A stretch of 19,051 nucleotides of DNA from Porticoccaceae bacterium (GTDB taxonomy: Bacteria; Pseudomonadota; Gammaproteobacteria; Pseudomonadales; Porticoccaceae), in the NCBI GenBank assembly GCA_019090225.1, contig JAHRWI010000209.1, positions 1 to 19,051 on the forward strand. The letters are read 5' to 3'. Made by a program: the position numbers and the translations under genes. The notes under the pieces were generated by a model. That model saw only the letters and a list, made by a program, of their open reading frames with translations, had not been told where the DNA came from and ran no database searches. Positions 1 through 8,066 of this stretch are shown here, piece by piece (within the stretch, counting starts at the first letter, position 1; every line of letters begins with the position of its first letter).

Positions 1-630
1 GGCCTGCTAGGTCCAAATGGCGCCGGAAAAACCACCTGTTTTTATATGATCGTCGGCTTGATCCGCCAGGACGCCGGACATATCTTCATTGACGAGGAGG
101 ATATTACCGCGCTACCCATGCATGGCCGAGCCCGTCGTGGCGTTGGTTACTTACCTCAGGAAGCCTCGGTATTTAGGCGTCTCTCTGTAGAAAAAAATAT
201 CATGGCTATTCTCGAAACTCGCCGGGAACTGAGCCCAGAGCAATGCCAGCAAAAGCTCGAAGAGCTACTCGAAGAATTCCACATCACCCACATTAGCAAA
301 AACCTGGGTATGAGCCTCTCGGGGGGGGAACGCCGCCGGGTTGAAATCGCCCGTGCGCTGGCGACAGAACCGGCCTTCATTTTGCTTGACGAACCCTTTG
401 CAGGTGTCGATCCGATTTCTGTCAACGATATCAAAACCATCATTACCCACCTCCGCGATAAAGGCATTGGCATCTTAATCACCGATCACAATGTTCGCGA
501 AACCCTCGATATTTGTGAACATGCCTACATTGTCGATGATGGCAAGGTGATCGCTACCGGGTCGGCAAATGACATCCTCGCTAATGCCGATGTTCGAAAA
601 GTCTATCTGGGCGAACACTTCTCTATCTAG
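1..630 (+). CDS. lptB: LPS export ABC transporter ATPase LptB (5' end missing)
   Basis: This is the cytoplasmic ATPase of the LptB2FGC complex, which extracts lipopolysaccharide from the inner membrane and drives it across the periplasm. The frame is open from base 1. The first residues, GLLGPNGAGKTT, are the Walker A loop, so about 30 N-terminal residues lie outside the window. The ABC signature LSGGE is at 318-332, the Walker B/D-loop stretch FILLDEPFAGVD follows, and the switch histidine is in TDHNVRET. The C-terminus (KVYLGEHF) is typical of LptB, and the 209 residues seen plus about 30 fit the usual length of about 240. In related genomes lptB directly precedes rpoN, as here. Identification is secure. 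The only oddity is a run of eight G (321-328) inside the signature codons, with the frame intact. Confidence 0.96.
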   Translation, partial: GLLGPNGAGKTTCFYMIVGLIRQDAGHIFIDEEDITALPMHGRARRGVGYLPQEASVFRRLSVEKNIMAILETRRELSPEQCQQKLEELLEEFHITHISKNLGMSLSGGERRRVEIARALATEPAFILLDEPFAGVDPISVNDIKTIITHLRDKGIGILITDHNVRETLDICEHAYIVDDGKVIATGSANDILANADVRKVYLGEHFSI

Positions 631-730
631 AAGCTATCTAGCAGTTATCCAACACATTCACATTCAAATAACGCTCAGATGACTACCTGGCGGCCATCAA
701 GACCTTTCGGCACACAAATTGCTTTTATGA

Positions 731-759
731 TTGCTCCGGTTCTAGCCCGGCGCTACACT
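731..759 (+). promoter_or_regulatory. Possible sigma-70 promoter for rpoN
   Basis: TTGCTC (731-736) and TACACT (754-759) are separated by 17 bases. They lie about 20 bases before the AGAGGATA ribosome binding site of rpoN. Matches to consensus are 3/6 and 4/6, so this is a weak inference. It supports starting RpoN at 799, because an upstream in-frame start at 679 would precede the promoter. Confidence 0.3.
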
Positions 760-798
760 GAGCACCACCAACGTTACAGAGGATATAGACTCTCAACC

Positions 799-2340
799 AT
801 GAAGCAGAGCTTGCAACTTAAAATCGGTCATCAATTATCGATGACACCGCAATTGCAGCAAGCAATTAAGTTATTGCAATTATCGTCCACCGATTTACAT
901 CTGGAAATACAACAAGCACTGTACTCAAACCCAATGCTTGAGCTCGCGGACGAAATCGATCAGGCCTCTGATAGCAACACTGAAATCGACACAGAAACTG
1001 GCAACGAAGACATCCAGGAACCGCTGGTTACGGCCAACGATGACATGGAATGGAGCGAACAGATACCCGACGAGCTGGCGATCGATGCCCAGTGGGAAGA
1101 CATCTACGCCAATGCTGCTCCCGCCAGTGCTAGCAGCTCATCGACCAGCAACACTTCATCAGGCAGCGCCGACAATCGCGATTTTGAAGAATTTCATACG
1201 GTTACCGAATCACTCCAGGATCATCTGCTGTGGCAGCTTAACCTGACCCCACTGTCTGACCTCGATCGGATCATCGCCACCACTATCATCGACAATATCT
1301 CCGACAACGGATTTCTACTCAGCCCGATAGAAGACTTGTGGGAATCGACCTACGCAGACTATCAGCAGGGCCTTCAACAGGACTCTCAACTCCCCGATGC
1401 CACAATCGAGCTTGATGAAATGCTCGCTGTATTGCACCGAATACAGCAATTTGACCCGCCCGGTGTCGCCGCAAGTGATCTGCGAGAAAGCTTACTTATT
1501 CAATTAAACCAGCTCAGCATAGAGACGCCCTGGCTTGAGCAAGCCCTGATAATTGTTGACCGATACCTGCCCCTCGTAGCAGAGCGCAATTTCCCCGCAC
1601 TGGCTCGCAAGTCAGGCCTTGATGAAGCTTCGTTAGAGGCGGTTATCGGCCTTATCCAGACCCTCTCACCCCGTCCAGGCGAGGCCATCGGCAGCCAGGA
1701 TTCCACTTACGTCGAACCGGACGTGTCAGTCAGGAAAATCGAGGGGCACTGGCTGGTATCACTGAATTCTGATCTAACGCCCAAGCTTTGCATTAACCAA
1801 CAATATGCCAAATTAGTACAACGCGCTAACGCCAGCGAAGACAATACTTTTTTGCGGGATCATTTACAGGAAGCCCGCTGGTTTTTACGCAGCCTTGAAA
1901 GCCGCAATGAAACCTTGATGCGCGTCAGTCGCACCATCGTCGACAAGCAACAAGGTTTTCTCGATCATGGCCCTGAAGCCATGAAACCGATGATACTGGC
2001 CGATATCGCTGAGCTACTCGGTTTACATGAATCGACTATTTCGAGAGTCACGACGCAAAAATATATGGACACTCCCCGTGGAGTGTACGAACTCAAATAC
2101 TTCTTCTCCAGCCACGTCAATACGGCCGCCGGTGGTGAGTGTTCATCCACCGCAATTCGCGCTATGCTGAAACGAATGATAGCCGCAGAGCCCAACAAAA
2201 AACCCCTCAGTGACAGTAAGCTGGCCCTTATGTTGCAGACCGAGGGCATCCAGGTTGCACGGCGCACCGTCGCCAAATACCGCGAGAGCATGCACATCCC
2301 ATCATCCAGTGACAGAAAGCGCTTTAAGCAAAGCGCCTGA
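799..2340 (+). CDS. rpoN: RNA polymerase sigma-54 factor RpoN
   Basis: Sigma-54 directs RNA polymerase to -24/-12 promoters and needs AAA+ activators. The 513-residue product shows the family layout. Residues 1-50 are a Gln/Leu-rich activator-contact region (KQSLQLKIGHQLSMTPQLQQ). Residues 50-150 form a variable acidic and Ser-rich linker, followed by the core-binding domain. A helix-turn-helix lies near residues 395-420 (LADIAELLGLHESTISRV), and the RpoN box ARRTVAKYRE is near the C-terminus. The frame extends upstream to 679, but conservation begins at MKQSLQL. AGAGGATA at 778-785 precedes that ATG, so 799 is the likely start. hpf, ptsN, rapZ and an HPr gene follow in the same direction, the usual rpoN cluster. 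Confidence 0.97.
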   Translation: MKQSLQLKIGHQLSMTPQLQQAIKLLQLSSTDLHLEIQQALYSNPMLELADEIDQASDSNTEIDTETGNEDIQEPLVTANDDMEWSEQIPDELAIDAQWEDIYANAAPASASSSSTSNTSSGSADNRDFEEFHTVTESLQDHLLWQLNLTPLSDLDRIIATTIIDNISDNGFLLSPIEDLWESTYADYQQGLQQDSQLPDATIELDEMLAVLHRIQQFDPPGVAASDLRESLLIQLNQLSIETPWLEQALIIVDRYLPLVAERNFPALARKSGLDEASLEAVIGLIQTLSPRPGEAIGSQDSTYVEPDVSVRKIEGHWLVSLNSDLTPKLCINQQYAKLVQRANASEDNTFLRDHLQEARWFLRSLESRNETLMRVSRTIVDKQQGFLDHGPEAMKPMILADIAELLGLHESTISRVTTQKYMDTPRGVYELKYFFSSHVNTAAGGECSSTAIRAMLKRMIAAEPNKKPLSDSKLALMLQTEGIQVARRTVAKYRESMHIPSSSDRKRFKQSA

Positions 2341-2402
2341 CCTACCCCATGACCAAAAAATCAGCCCTTAAGCTACCAACATCACCTGAAAAGGAGCTCC
2401 AC

Positions 2403-2690
2403 ATGCAGTTGAATATTAGTGGCCATCATCTTGATGTCAGCGACGCCATTCGTAGCTATGTCACCAATAAAATCACCCGGCTGGAACGCCACAATGATCA
2501 AATCACCAATGTCTCAGTGATCTTATCCGTCGATAAACTGGTGCAAAAAGCTGAAGCTACCGTTCACGGTAACGGTGCTGAATTTTTCGCTGACAGCGAA
2601 CATGAAGACCTCTATGCGGCGATCGATGCATTGGTCGACAAACTCGATCGTCAACTCATTAAGCGTAAAGAAAAACTGCGAGGCCGTTAG
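2403..2690 (+). CDS. hpf: Ribosome hibernation promoting factor (short form)
   Basis: HPF binds the 30S decoding region in stationary phase and promotes inactive 100S ribosome dimers. The 95-residue product begins MQLNISGHHLDVSDAIR and carries the S30AE/YfiA-type core, with the conserved basic helix (KLDRQLIKRKEKLRGR) at the C-terminus. It lacks the C-terminal extension of long HPF, so it is the short gammaproteobacterial form. An in-frame start at 2349 would add 18 residues. The AGGAG at 2392-2396, six bases before the ATG at 2403, together with family length, favours 2403. It lies between rpoN and ptsN, as in Pseudomonas and Escherichia. Confidence 0.95.
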   Translation: MQLNISGHHLDVSDAIRSYVTNKITRLERHNDQITNVSVILSVDKLVQKAEATVHGNGAEFFADSEHEDLYAAIDALVDKLDRQLIKRKEKLRGR

Positions 2691-2698
2691 AAACCATC

Positions 2699-3148
2699 AT
2701 GAATATCACCGAGGTGCTCACTCCCGAGCGAACTTGCTGCAACATGCCTGGTATCAGCAAGAAAAGAGTGCTGGAGTATATCTCGACCTTTCTGGCCGAA
2801 AAAACTGATTTTATCGATGCCGATACTGTCTACCAGGGTCTCCTCACTCGGGAACGACTGGGCAGTACAGGCATAGGCGAAGGCATTGCTATACCCCATT
2901 GCCGACTGCCCGGTTGTCAGAAGATCACTGGGGTGTTGCTAAAACTGGAAACCCCTGTCGATTTCGACGCCAACGACGATGCCGAGGTCGATCTGATCTT
3001 TGCCCTGATTGTGCCCGATGAACAGAATGACGAGCATCTCCAGGCTCTCGCCAGCATTGCCGAACTAATGCAGTCCGATGAGGTACGCCAAAAACTCCGC
3101 AATTGCCGCTCTAACGACACCCTTTATCAGACCGCAATAGCTGGCTGA
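2699..3148 (+). CDS. ptsN: Nitrogen regulatory PTS protein EIIA-Ntr (PtsN)
   Basis: PtsN is the terminal phospho-acceptor of the PTS-Ntr chain (PtsP to NPr to PtsN). It regulates potassium transport, envelope stress and sigma-54-related functions by protein contacts rather than by sugar import. The 149-residue product is a single EIIA type-2 domain. The phosphorylated histidine is H67 in the motif GIAIPHCR. The later stretch DLIFALIVPDEQNDEHLQALASIAEL is typical of the family. It starts 8 bases after hpf and ends 4 bases before rapZ, so these genes are probably co-transcribed. No strong Shine-Dalgarno sequence is visible, which fits coupling to hpf translation. Confidence 0.95.
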   Translation: MNITEVLTPERTCCNMPGISKKRVLEYISTFLAEKTDFIDADTVYQGLLTRERLGSTGIGEGIAIPHCRLPGCQKITGVLLKLETPVDFDANDDAEVDLIFALIVPDEQNDEHLQALASIAELMQSDEVRQKLRNCRSNDTLYQTAIAG

Positions 3149-3152
3149 TATC

Positions 3153-4031
3153 GTGAGCACTGTGCCCAACACTCGACTTATCGTGGTGAGCGGACGCTCA
3201 GGCTCAGGTAAAAGCACCGCCCTCCATGTACTGGAGGATGTCGGGTTTACCTGTATTGATAACCTGCCCATCGGCATGCTCGCTGTGCTTTTCGAGCACC
3301 TACAGCAAGGTGATGCCAGCAGCCCCAACAAAGTAGCGGTTGGCATTGATACCCGCAACGTGCTCGGAAAACTCGACCAGTTCCCGATTATTCTGGACCG
3401 ACTCAAAGCCTCTGGAGTCAACTGCGAAGTGTTGTTCCTGGATGCCAGCAATAACGCTCTGATCCGTCGTTTTAGCGAGACTCGAAGACGCCACCCGCTC
3501 AGCTCGGAGTCGATTGATTTAAAGAAAGCCATCGCCCTGGATTTACAACTCCTGGAACCCATCGCCGCTATCGCCAGCCGTCATATTGATACCAGTAATA
3601 TGTCGCTGCATCAGCTTCGCGACCTGATTAAAAAACAGATTGCGCCCGAGACCTCCGGAGGTATGGCGGTACTGTTTCAGTCCTTCGCGTTCAAGCACGG
3701 TGTACCAGTCGATGCGGATTTTGTCTTTGACGTACGCTGCCTGCCCAACCCCTACTGGAAAAAGGAATTACGTCAATACAACGGCAGCGATAAACCCGTT
3801 ATTGAGTTTCTGGACTCACAAACCGAGGTGGCGGCCATGCTGGCTGACCTGAATGGCTTTCTGTCACGCTGGATTCCCCGCTATGCTGCCACCAATAGAA
3901 GTTATCTGACCATTGCGGTGGGCTGCACCGGCGGGCAACATCGCTCGGTTTATATGTGTAACCAACTGACCCTGCAATTTACTAAACAGTTCTCAAATAT
4001 TCAGGTTCAACATCGCGAACTAGAAAACTAA
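3153..4031 (+). CDS. rapZ: RNase adaptor / nucleotide-binding protein RapZ
   Basis: RapZ (YvcJ/YhbJ family) binds nucleotides. In enterobacteria it delivers the small RNA GlmZ to RNase E, controlling glucosamine-6-phosphate synthase. The 292-residue product has the P-loop GRSGSGKST at residues 14-22. Its conserved C-terminal domain contains the block GCTGGQHRSVYMCNQL. Length matches the family (about 284). The start is a GTG four bases after the ptsN stop, and no ATG is available near the P-loop. Whether a GlmZ-like RNA exists in this organism cannot be seen from the window. Confidence 0.95.
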   Translation: MSTVPNTRLIVVSGRSGSGKSTALHVLEDVGFTCIDNLPIGMLAVLFEHLQQGDASSPNKVAVGIDTRNVLGKLDQFPIILDRLKASGVNCEVLFLDASNNALIRRFSETRRRHPLSSESIDLKKAIALDLQLLEPIAAIASRHIDTSNMSLHQLRDLIKKQIAPETSGGMAVLFQSFAFKHGVPVDADFVFDVRCLPNPYWKKELRQYNGSDKPVIEFLDSQTEVAAMLADLNGFLSRWIPRYAATNRSYLTIAVGCTGGQHRSVYMCNQLTLQFTKQFSNIQVQHRELEN

Positions 4032-4081
4032 TAAGCTCCTAGAAAGTGGCAAACCAGGCAATCTCCGAGCGTTCAAACAAC

Positions 4082-4087
4082 TATAAT
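4082..4087 (+). promoter_or_regulatory. Possible -10 element for the HPr gene
   Basis: A perfect TATAAT lies in the 100-base gap between rapZ and the HPr gene, 44 bases before the HPr start. No convincing -35 box is present at 16-18 bases upstream. If real, it would allow HPr to be expressed separately from the rpoN-rapZ transcript. Confidence 0.3.
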
Positions 4088-4131
4088 ACCCGCCGCCCAA
4101 GCCATATAAACCATGACAAAATAATTTAATC

Positions 4132-4401
4132 ATGATCGAAAAGGACATTACTATTATCAACAAGCTCGGTCTCCATGCCCGAGCTGCCGCCAAACTTGCT
4201 GCTACCTGCAACCGTTTTGCCAGCACTATAAAAACTGGTAGCGAAGGCAAAGCGGTCGATGCCAAAAGTGTCATGTCTTTAATGTTGCTGGCCGCGGGCC
4301 AGGGCACCACACTGCATTTTGAATTTGAGGGTGAGGATGAAGACGATGCTTTCAATCAGGTTAATGAGCTCATCGCTGGCTATTTTGGTGAAGGCCAATA
4401 A
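4132..4401 (+). CDS. ptsO: HPr-family phosphocarrier of the PTS-Ntr system (NPr/PtsO)
   Basis: This small phosphocarrier passes phosphate from EI-Ntr (PtsP) to PtsN. The 89-residue product is a complete HPr fold. The phosphorylated His15 lies in KLGLHARAA, and the second conserved block DAKSVMSLMLLAAGQG includes Ser46. It follows rapZ by 100 bases. The position next to ptsN and rapZ, and the absence of sugar-PTS genes in the window, mark it as the nitrogen-branch NPr rather than sugar HPr. The upstream spacer is AT-rich with no strong ribosome binding site. Confidence 0.94.
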   Translation: MIEKDITIINKLGLHARAAAKLAATCNRFASTIKTGSEGKAVDAKSVMSLMLLAAGQGTTLHFEFEGEDEDDAFNQVNELIAGYFGEGQ

Positions 4402-4481
4402 GCGCTTCGAGCCGTAAGCAGTTAGCGCCAAAAAATTGAATTGAGCCCGACCCCTGGCCCAAATTAAGGCGCACGACTGAT

Positions 4482-4510
4482 TTCGATTATGCAGGTATGA
4501 CCTGTAGAAT
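4482..4510 (+). promoter_or_regulatory. Possible mgtE promoter with an internal palindrome
   Basis: TTCGAT (4482-4487) and TAGAAT (4505-4510) are 17 bases apart. They sit in the 171-base gap between the HPr gene and mgtE, which otherwise shows nothing I can name. The palindrome CAGGT-ATG-ACCTG (4492-4504) fills the spacer directly upstream of the -10 hexamer, an operator-like place. The -35 match is weak. Confidence 0.3.
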
Positions 4511-4572
4511 GAGCGCCGCAAAACTCAGCTCAATAGCTAATCCCATCACCTGCCATCAGGAGTCTAAGCAGG

Positions 4573-5934
4573 ATGCCGGCAAGCCAGACAACAAGCGATC
4601 AACTGTCCCTGCTGTCCCTTATTGATGACAGTATCGTCGATCCTCGGGCCCTCAGCCAGGTTCGTCATGCCCTGAACAACATGGCGACCATGGATATCGC
4701 TCATTACATTGAGTCTTCACCCATTAAAGTACGACGCCTGCTCTGGGAGCTGGTCGACCCCGAGGTCGAAGGGGAAGTATTTAGCGACCTCAATGAAGAG
4801 CTGCAAAAAGAATTTTTGCAGGGTATGAATAGTTCAGAGATGGCCCTGCTAGTTGCTGGTCTTGATGCCGATGACGTCGCAGATGTGCTCCAGCAACTGC
4901 CACATAGAATAATCCCCCACGTCCTACAGGCAATGGACAACCAGGATCGTCTGCGTGTCGAGAGCGTTTTGCCCTATGATGAGGACAGCGCTGGCGGCTT
5001 GATGAATACCGATACCATCACCGTCCGACCAGATCTGACCATCGATGTGATTTTGCGTTATTTGCGCCGCCACGAGGAATTACCCGAAGTCACAGATAGC
5101 CTTTTCGTGGTCAATCGCAACGACACATTTTTAGGCACTTTACCACTGGCTAAAATTCTGACTTCCAGTCCAAATATCACGGTCCGGGAAATCATGAATA
5201 CCTCCACAGAGGCCATACCTGCGGCACTACCCGCATCAGAAGTGGCACATATGTTTAAGCGCCACGATTGGGTATCCGCACCGGTTATCAATGACCATCG
5301 CAAACTACTGGGACGAGTCACTATTGATGATGTCGTTGACGTGATTATTGAAGACGCCGAGCATTCGCTGTTTGGCTTGGTAGGCCTCAGTGATGAAGAG
5401 GAAACCTTTACCTCTGTGCGACGCTCAGCCCCGAGACGCGCGGTGTGGCTGGGTATTAATCTGGGCACCGCGGTATTAGCCTCAGTGGTTATTAATATCT
5501 TTGAAAATACGCTCGACAAAGTCGTCGCCCTGGCGATTTTGATGCCCATCGTCGCCAGCATGGGCGGGGTCGCTGGCAGCCAAACGTTAACCGTGGTGAT
5601 TCGAGGTATGGCTCTCGGTCAGGTCGACCGCAATAATCTGCGCTGGCTGTTAAGCAAGGAATTCTTTTCTGCAACACTTAACGCCATGCTCTGGGCTGCA
5701 GTAATAGGCATGCTGGCCTCATGGTGGTTTGAAGACAATATGATTGGTTATATTATCGCCGCCGCCATGGCCATCAACCTGATTACCGCAGCGGTAGCGG
5801 GTTCGCTGTTACCGGTTATTTTAAAGTCGGTTAATATCGACCCGGCCCTGGCAGGCAGCGTGATGCTCACTACCATCACCGATGTGGTCGGATTCTTTTC
5901 CTTTTTAGGGCTGGCGACGATGTTTTATTTATAG
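4573..5934 (+). CDS. mgtE: Magnesium transporter MgtE
   Basis: MgtE is a homodimeric magnesium channel of the inner membrane, gated by cytoplasmic magnesium. The 453-residue product shows the full layout. Residues 20-130 are the helical MgtE N domain (repeated V/L-rich segments, including MALLVAGLDADDVADVLQQL). About 135-260 is a CBS pair (SAGGLMNTDTITVRPDLTID; VSAPVINDHRKLLGRVTIDD). From about 285 there are five membrane segments ending in LTTITDVVGFFSFLGLATMF, with the conserved pore-region Asp in TTITDVVG. The start is set by CAGGAG at 4558-4563, nine bases before the ATG. The sequence gives no evidence for a magnesium riboswitch upstream. Confidence 0.96.
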   Translation: MPASQTTSDQLSLLSLIDDSIVDPRALSQVRHALNNMATMDIAHYIESSPIKVRRLLWELVDPEVEGEVFSDLNEELQKEFLQGMNSSEMALLVAGLDADDVADVLQQLPHRIIPHVLQAMDNQDRLRVESVLPYDEDSAGGLMNTDTITVRPDLTIDVILRYLRRHEELPEVTDSLFVVNRNDTFLGTLPLAKILTSSPNITVREIMNTSTEAIPAALPASEVAHMFKRHDWVSAPVINDHRKLLGRVTIDDVVDVIIEDAEHSLFGLVGLSDEEETFTSVRRSAPRRAVWLGINLGTAVLASVVINIFENTLDKVVALAILMPIVASMGGVAGSQTLTVVIRGMALGQVDRNNLRWLLSKEFFSATLNAMLWAAVIGMLASWWFEDNMIGYIIAAAMAINLITAAVAGSLLPVILKSVNIDPALAGSVMLTTITDVVGFFSFLGLATMFYL

Positions 5935-6021
5935 CTGTTTGTGTCTAGATGCTTAGTTTTGCCACTTTATATTCAACAGCACAGCCCAACCGCACTAACA
6001 TTTGAGAATAAATAGGTGCTC

Positions 6022-6606
6022 ATGAATAAACCACACATGTCAAACAAAGCCAAACCACACACCCAACGTAACGATCAAACCACTGGCGAGGAGGACGGTA
6101 GCGACTCCGAAATTCTGCCACCCAGTAAATCTGCGCGCAAACGGGAAATGACTGCCCTGCAAAAACTCGGCGAAACTTTAATGGCACTACCCGCTGATCA
6201 GCTCGCTCAAGTCCCCCTTTCCAAACGCTTGCGTGAAGCTTTTGAGCTAGCCAAAAATCTTAAACAACGAGAAGCCAAACGGCGGCAATTACAGTTCATC
6301 GGAAAGCTCATGCGAGCAGAAAACCATGGAGAAATTTCAGCTGCAATGACCCGTATGGACGATGACAATCGTCTGTTCCGTCAGCGCTTCCAACAACTAG
6401 AAAAAATTCGCGATGAACTCATTGATAACGAAAGCGCCCTTGAAGCACTGCTCGACGGCCATCCGGAACTCGACCGTCAACATCTCCGCCAACTGATACG
6501 TCAGGCGCGCAAACAAGCATCGAGTAAAGACCAGGCTCCCGAAAAGGCCTCGGCCAAGCGCCGCAAGCTGTTTGAATACCTGCGTGAAACCTTAGTGCTC
6601 GCTTGA
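6022..6606 (+). CDS. darP: Ribosome biogenesis protein DarP (YjgA family, DUF615)
   Basis: DarP/YjgA is a small, highly charged protein that associates with late 50S precursors. The 194-residue product has a polar N-terminus, then the family core beginning PPSKSARKREMTALQKLGE, then coiled basic helices (LKQREAKRRQLQFIGKLMR) and a C-terminus ending in KRRKLFEYLRETL. Length is close to the 183 residues of the E. coli protein. The alternative start is a GTG at 6016, adding two residues; ribosome binding signals for both are modest. It faces the DUF1329 gene across only 37 bases and closes the housekeeping block. Confidence 0.9.
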   Translation: MNKPHMSNKAKPHTQRNDQTTGEEDGSDSEILPPSKSARKREMTALQKLGETLMALPADQLAQVPLSKRLREAFELAKNLKQREAKRRQLQFIGKLMRAENHGEISAAMTRMDDDNRLFRQRFQQLEKIRDELIDNESALEALLDGHPELDRQHLRQLIRQARKQASSKDQAPEKASAKRRKLFEYLRETLVLA

Positions 6607-6643
6607 CTTAATGGCCTCGAATGCCGGGCATACCTGGTTTCAC

Positions 6644-8020
6644 CTAGCGACCCAGCCTTCTAATCGCCGCCGTAGTCAGATATTTATCGTACAAGTCATC
6701 GCTATTGACCTGGGTGTTATAGCCGCCAGATAATTTCTTGACCTGCTCCAGCCGCGTCATACGATTAGTCTGAATGTTATGAGCATGCACCCGCGTCCAC
6801 GACGAGTACGGATGTTTGCCATCGTAAAAGGTATTGGTGCCATCGGTATAGAGCGAGCCAGCACCGTCAAAAGAGCGGAACATTTCTCCGCGACGGTCAT
6901 AGGAAACCATCGAAATAGGCGCCAGAGTCCGAGCATCAAACCACACCCGCTTCTTGCTGATCGGTGCTCGGGGGAATTTCACTGGCTCTGCATCAACAAC
7001 GATGGCTTCAGGTACCAGCTCCACATCCATATCCCAAAAGGTCTCACCATGGGGGCCGCCGTGCGTGGTGTGCTGCCAGTTTTCATGTTTCGGTTTCCAG
7101 CTCCGCGATACTGCCGCCAGGGCTGGCCCCCGACCGACAATTTTGTAGTTACCCCAGGTCATAAAGGGATCACCCGCGGTCCAGGCATCCGACAGATACA
7201 GGGATGATCCGGCGATTAAAGGCTCAAAACGTTGATTACTGGGAAAACGCCTGACCCGTTTAAACGAGGGCAAATAACCGCTCAAAGACGGGAACTGACG
7301 CTGATCATAGTCCCAAACATTCAGAAAGGAGGTGCCGGCAATGTCCTGGGGCTTAATGAAAAACACCGATTGATAACGCAACTTATCTTCGTGACCCGTC
7401 CAGTAGGGTTTTGGCTCCAGAACAATCCGACCCGTCGCCGCCAGCTCAACCCAACACAGCTCGTAAGAATATTCGACCTTGCCAGATGGCCCAACATCGG
7501 TTTCCTGAATCGCATAAAAAGACGCATCGTGACGTCCCCAACTGAGGGTGATGCCTGCAAACACTTCTAGCGCTGTCTTTGGGTCGGGAAAAGGGTTACC
7601 GCCAATCCAGGGCTTGCCTTCACGGGTGACCACATTACCGTTGACATCAAACATAGCCTGACCCTGGTTACGCAGGGTCGCCTCGTTATATTCCCAGGGG
7701 CTGAGCTGCATAATGTCACTGGTAGTATCGAGCATTCGCATCTGTCGCCCCATTTGCGAGACCTGGGTATAGCGAATGGGATCCAGTAAATCTTTGGCGT
7801 GCTCAACGTTATCGGCGTTAATCATATCGCCGGTTTTTATCTTACCGCCGGTATAAGCCTCAATGGACATGAGCTCGTCCGGGTAGACGCCATCAATGCC
7901 ACCGGTATTTGCAATGGCCGGCCATAATGGCGCCAACACCCCTGTGCCGAGTACACCCTTGGCCAGTTGACCCATAAAATAGCGACGACTGTAGTTAGAA
8001 TCGTACTTACGAATTCTCAT
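6644..8020 (-). CDS. Tat-exported DUF1329 family protein
   Basis: The 458-residue product begins with a twin-arginine signal: SRRYFMGQ at residues 11-18, then a hydrophobic stretch, then a likely cleavage after PAIA near residue 37. It should therefore be folded in the cytoplasm and exported to the periplasm. The rest matches my memory of DUF1329 proteins, often labelled outer-membrane lipoprotein-sorting proteins with a LolA/LolB-like fold. It is rich in Trp, Tyr and Arg, with stretches such as RRFPSNQRFEPLIAGSSLY and KKRVWFDARTLAPISMVSYD. The usual partner DUF1302 is not in the window. It lies 46 bases after the repeat-protein gene on the same strand and is probably the last gene of the ExbB/ExbD/VWA operon. 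Family assignment is fairly firm; the function is unknown. Confidence 0.8.
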   Translation of the reverse strand: MRIRKYDSNYSRRYFMGQLAKGVLGTGVLAPLWPAIANTGGIDGVYPDELMSIEAYTGGKIKTGDMINADNVEHAKDLLDPIRYTQVSQMGRQMRMLDTTSDIMQLSPWEYNEATLRNQGQAMFDVNGNVVTREGKPWIGGNPFPDPKTALEVFAGITLSWGRHDASFYAIQETDVGPSGKVEYSYELCWVELAATGRIVLEPKPYWTGHEDKLRYQSVFFIKPQDIAGTSFLNVWDYDQRQFPSLSGYLPSFKRVRRFPSNQRFEPLIAGSSLYLSDAWTAGDPFMTWGNYKIVGRGPALAAVSRSWKPKHENWQHTTHGGPHGETFWDMDVELVPEAIVVDAEPVKFPRAPISKKRVWFDARTLAPISMVSYDRRGEMFRSFDGAGSLYTDGTNTFYDGKHPYSSWTRVHAHNIQTNRMTRLEQVKKLSGGYNTQVNSDDLYDKYLTTAAIRRLGR

Positions 8021-8066
8021 GATAATCCCGTACCTGTTTTATATTTGTCTACAACCCATGCCTCTG

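Noticed and set aside
623..641. CTATCTAG repeated twice at the end of lptB
   Set aside because: Short, overlaps a stop codon, and has no associated structure; probably chance.
679..798. In-frame 40-residue N-terminal extension of RpoN
   Set aside because: Family conservation starts at MKQSLQL (799), a ribosome binding site precedes 799, and a candidate promoter lies inside the extension.
5243..5258. TGGCAC followed by TTT at sigma-54-like spacing
   Set aside because: Lacks the TTGC element and lies inside mgtE coding sequence.
6779..7207. Long + strand frames antisense to the DUF1329 gene
   Set aside because: They are shadows of a well supported gene with signal peptide and family matches on the - strand.
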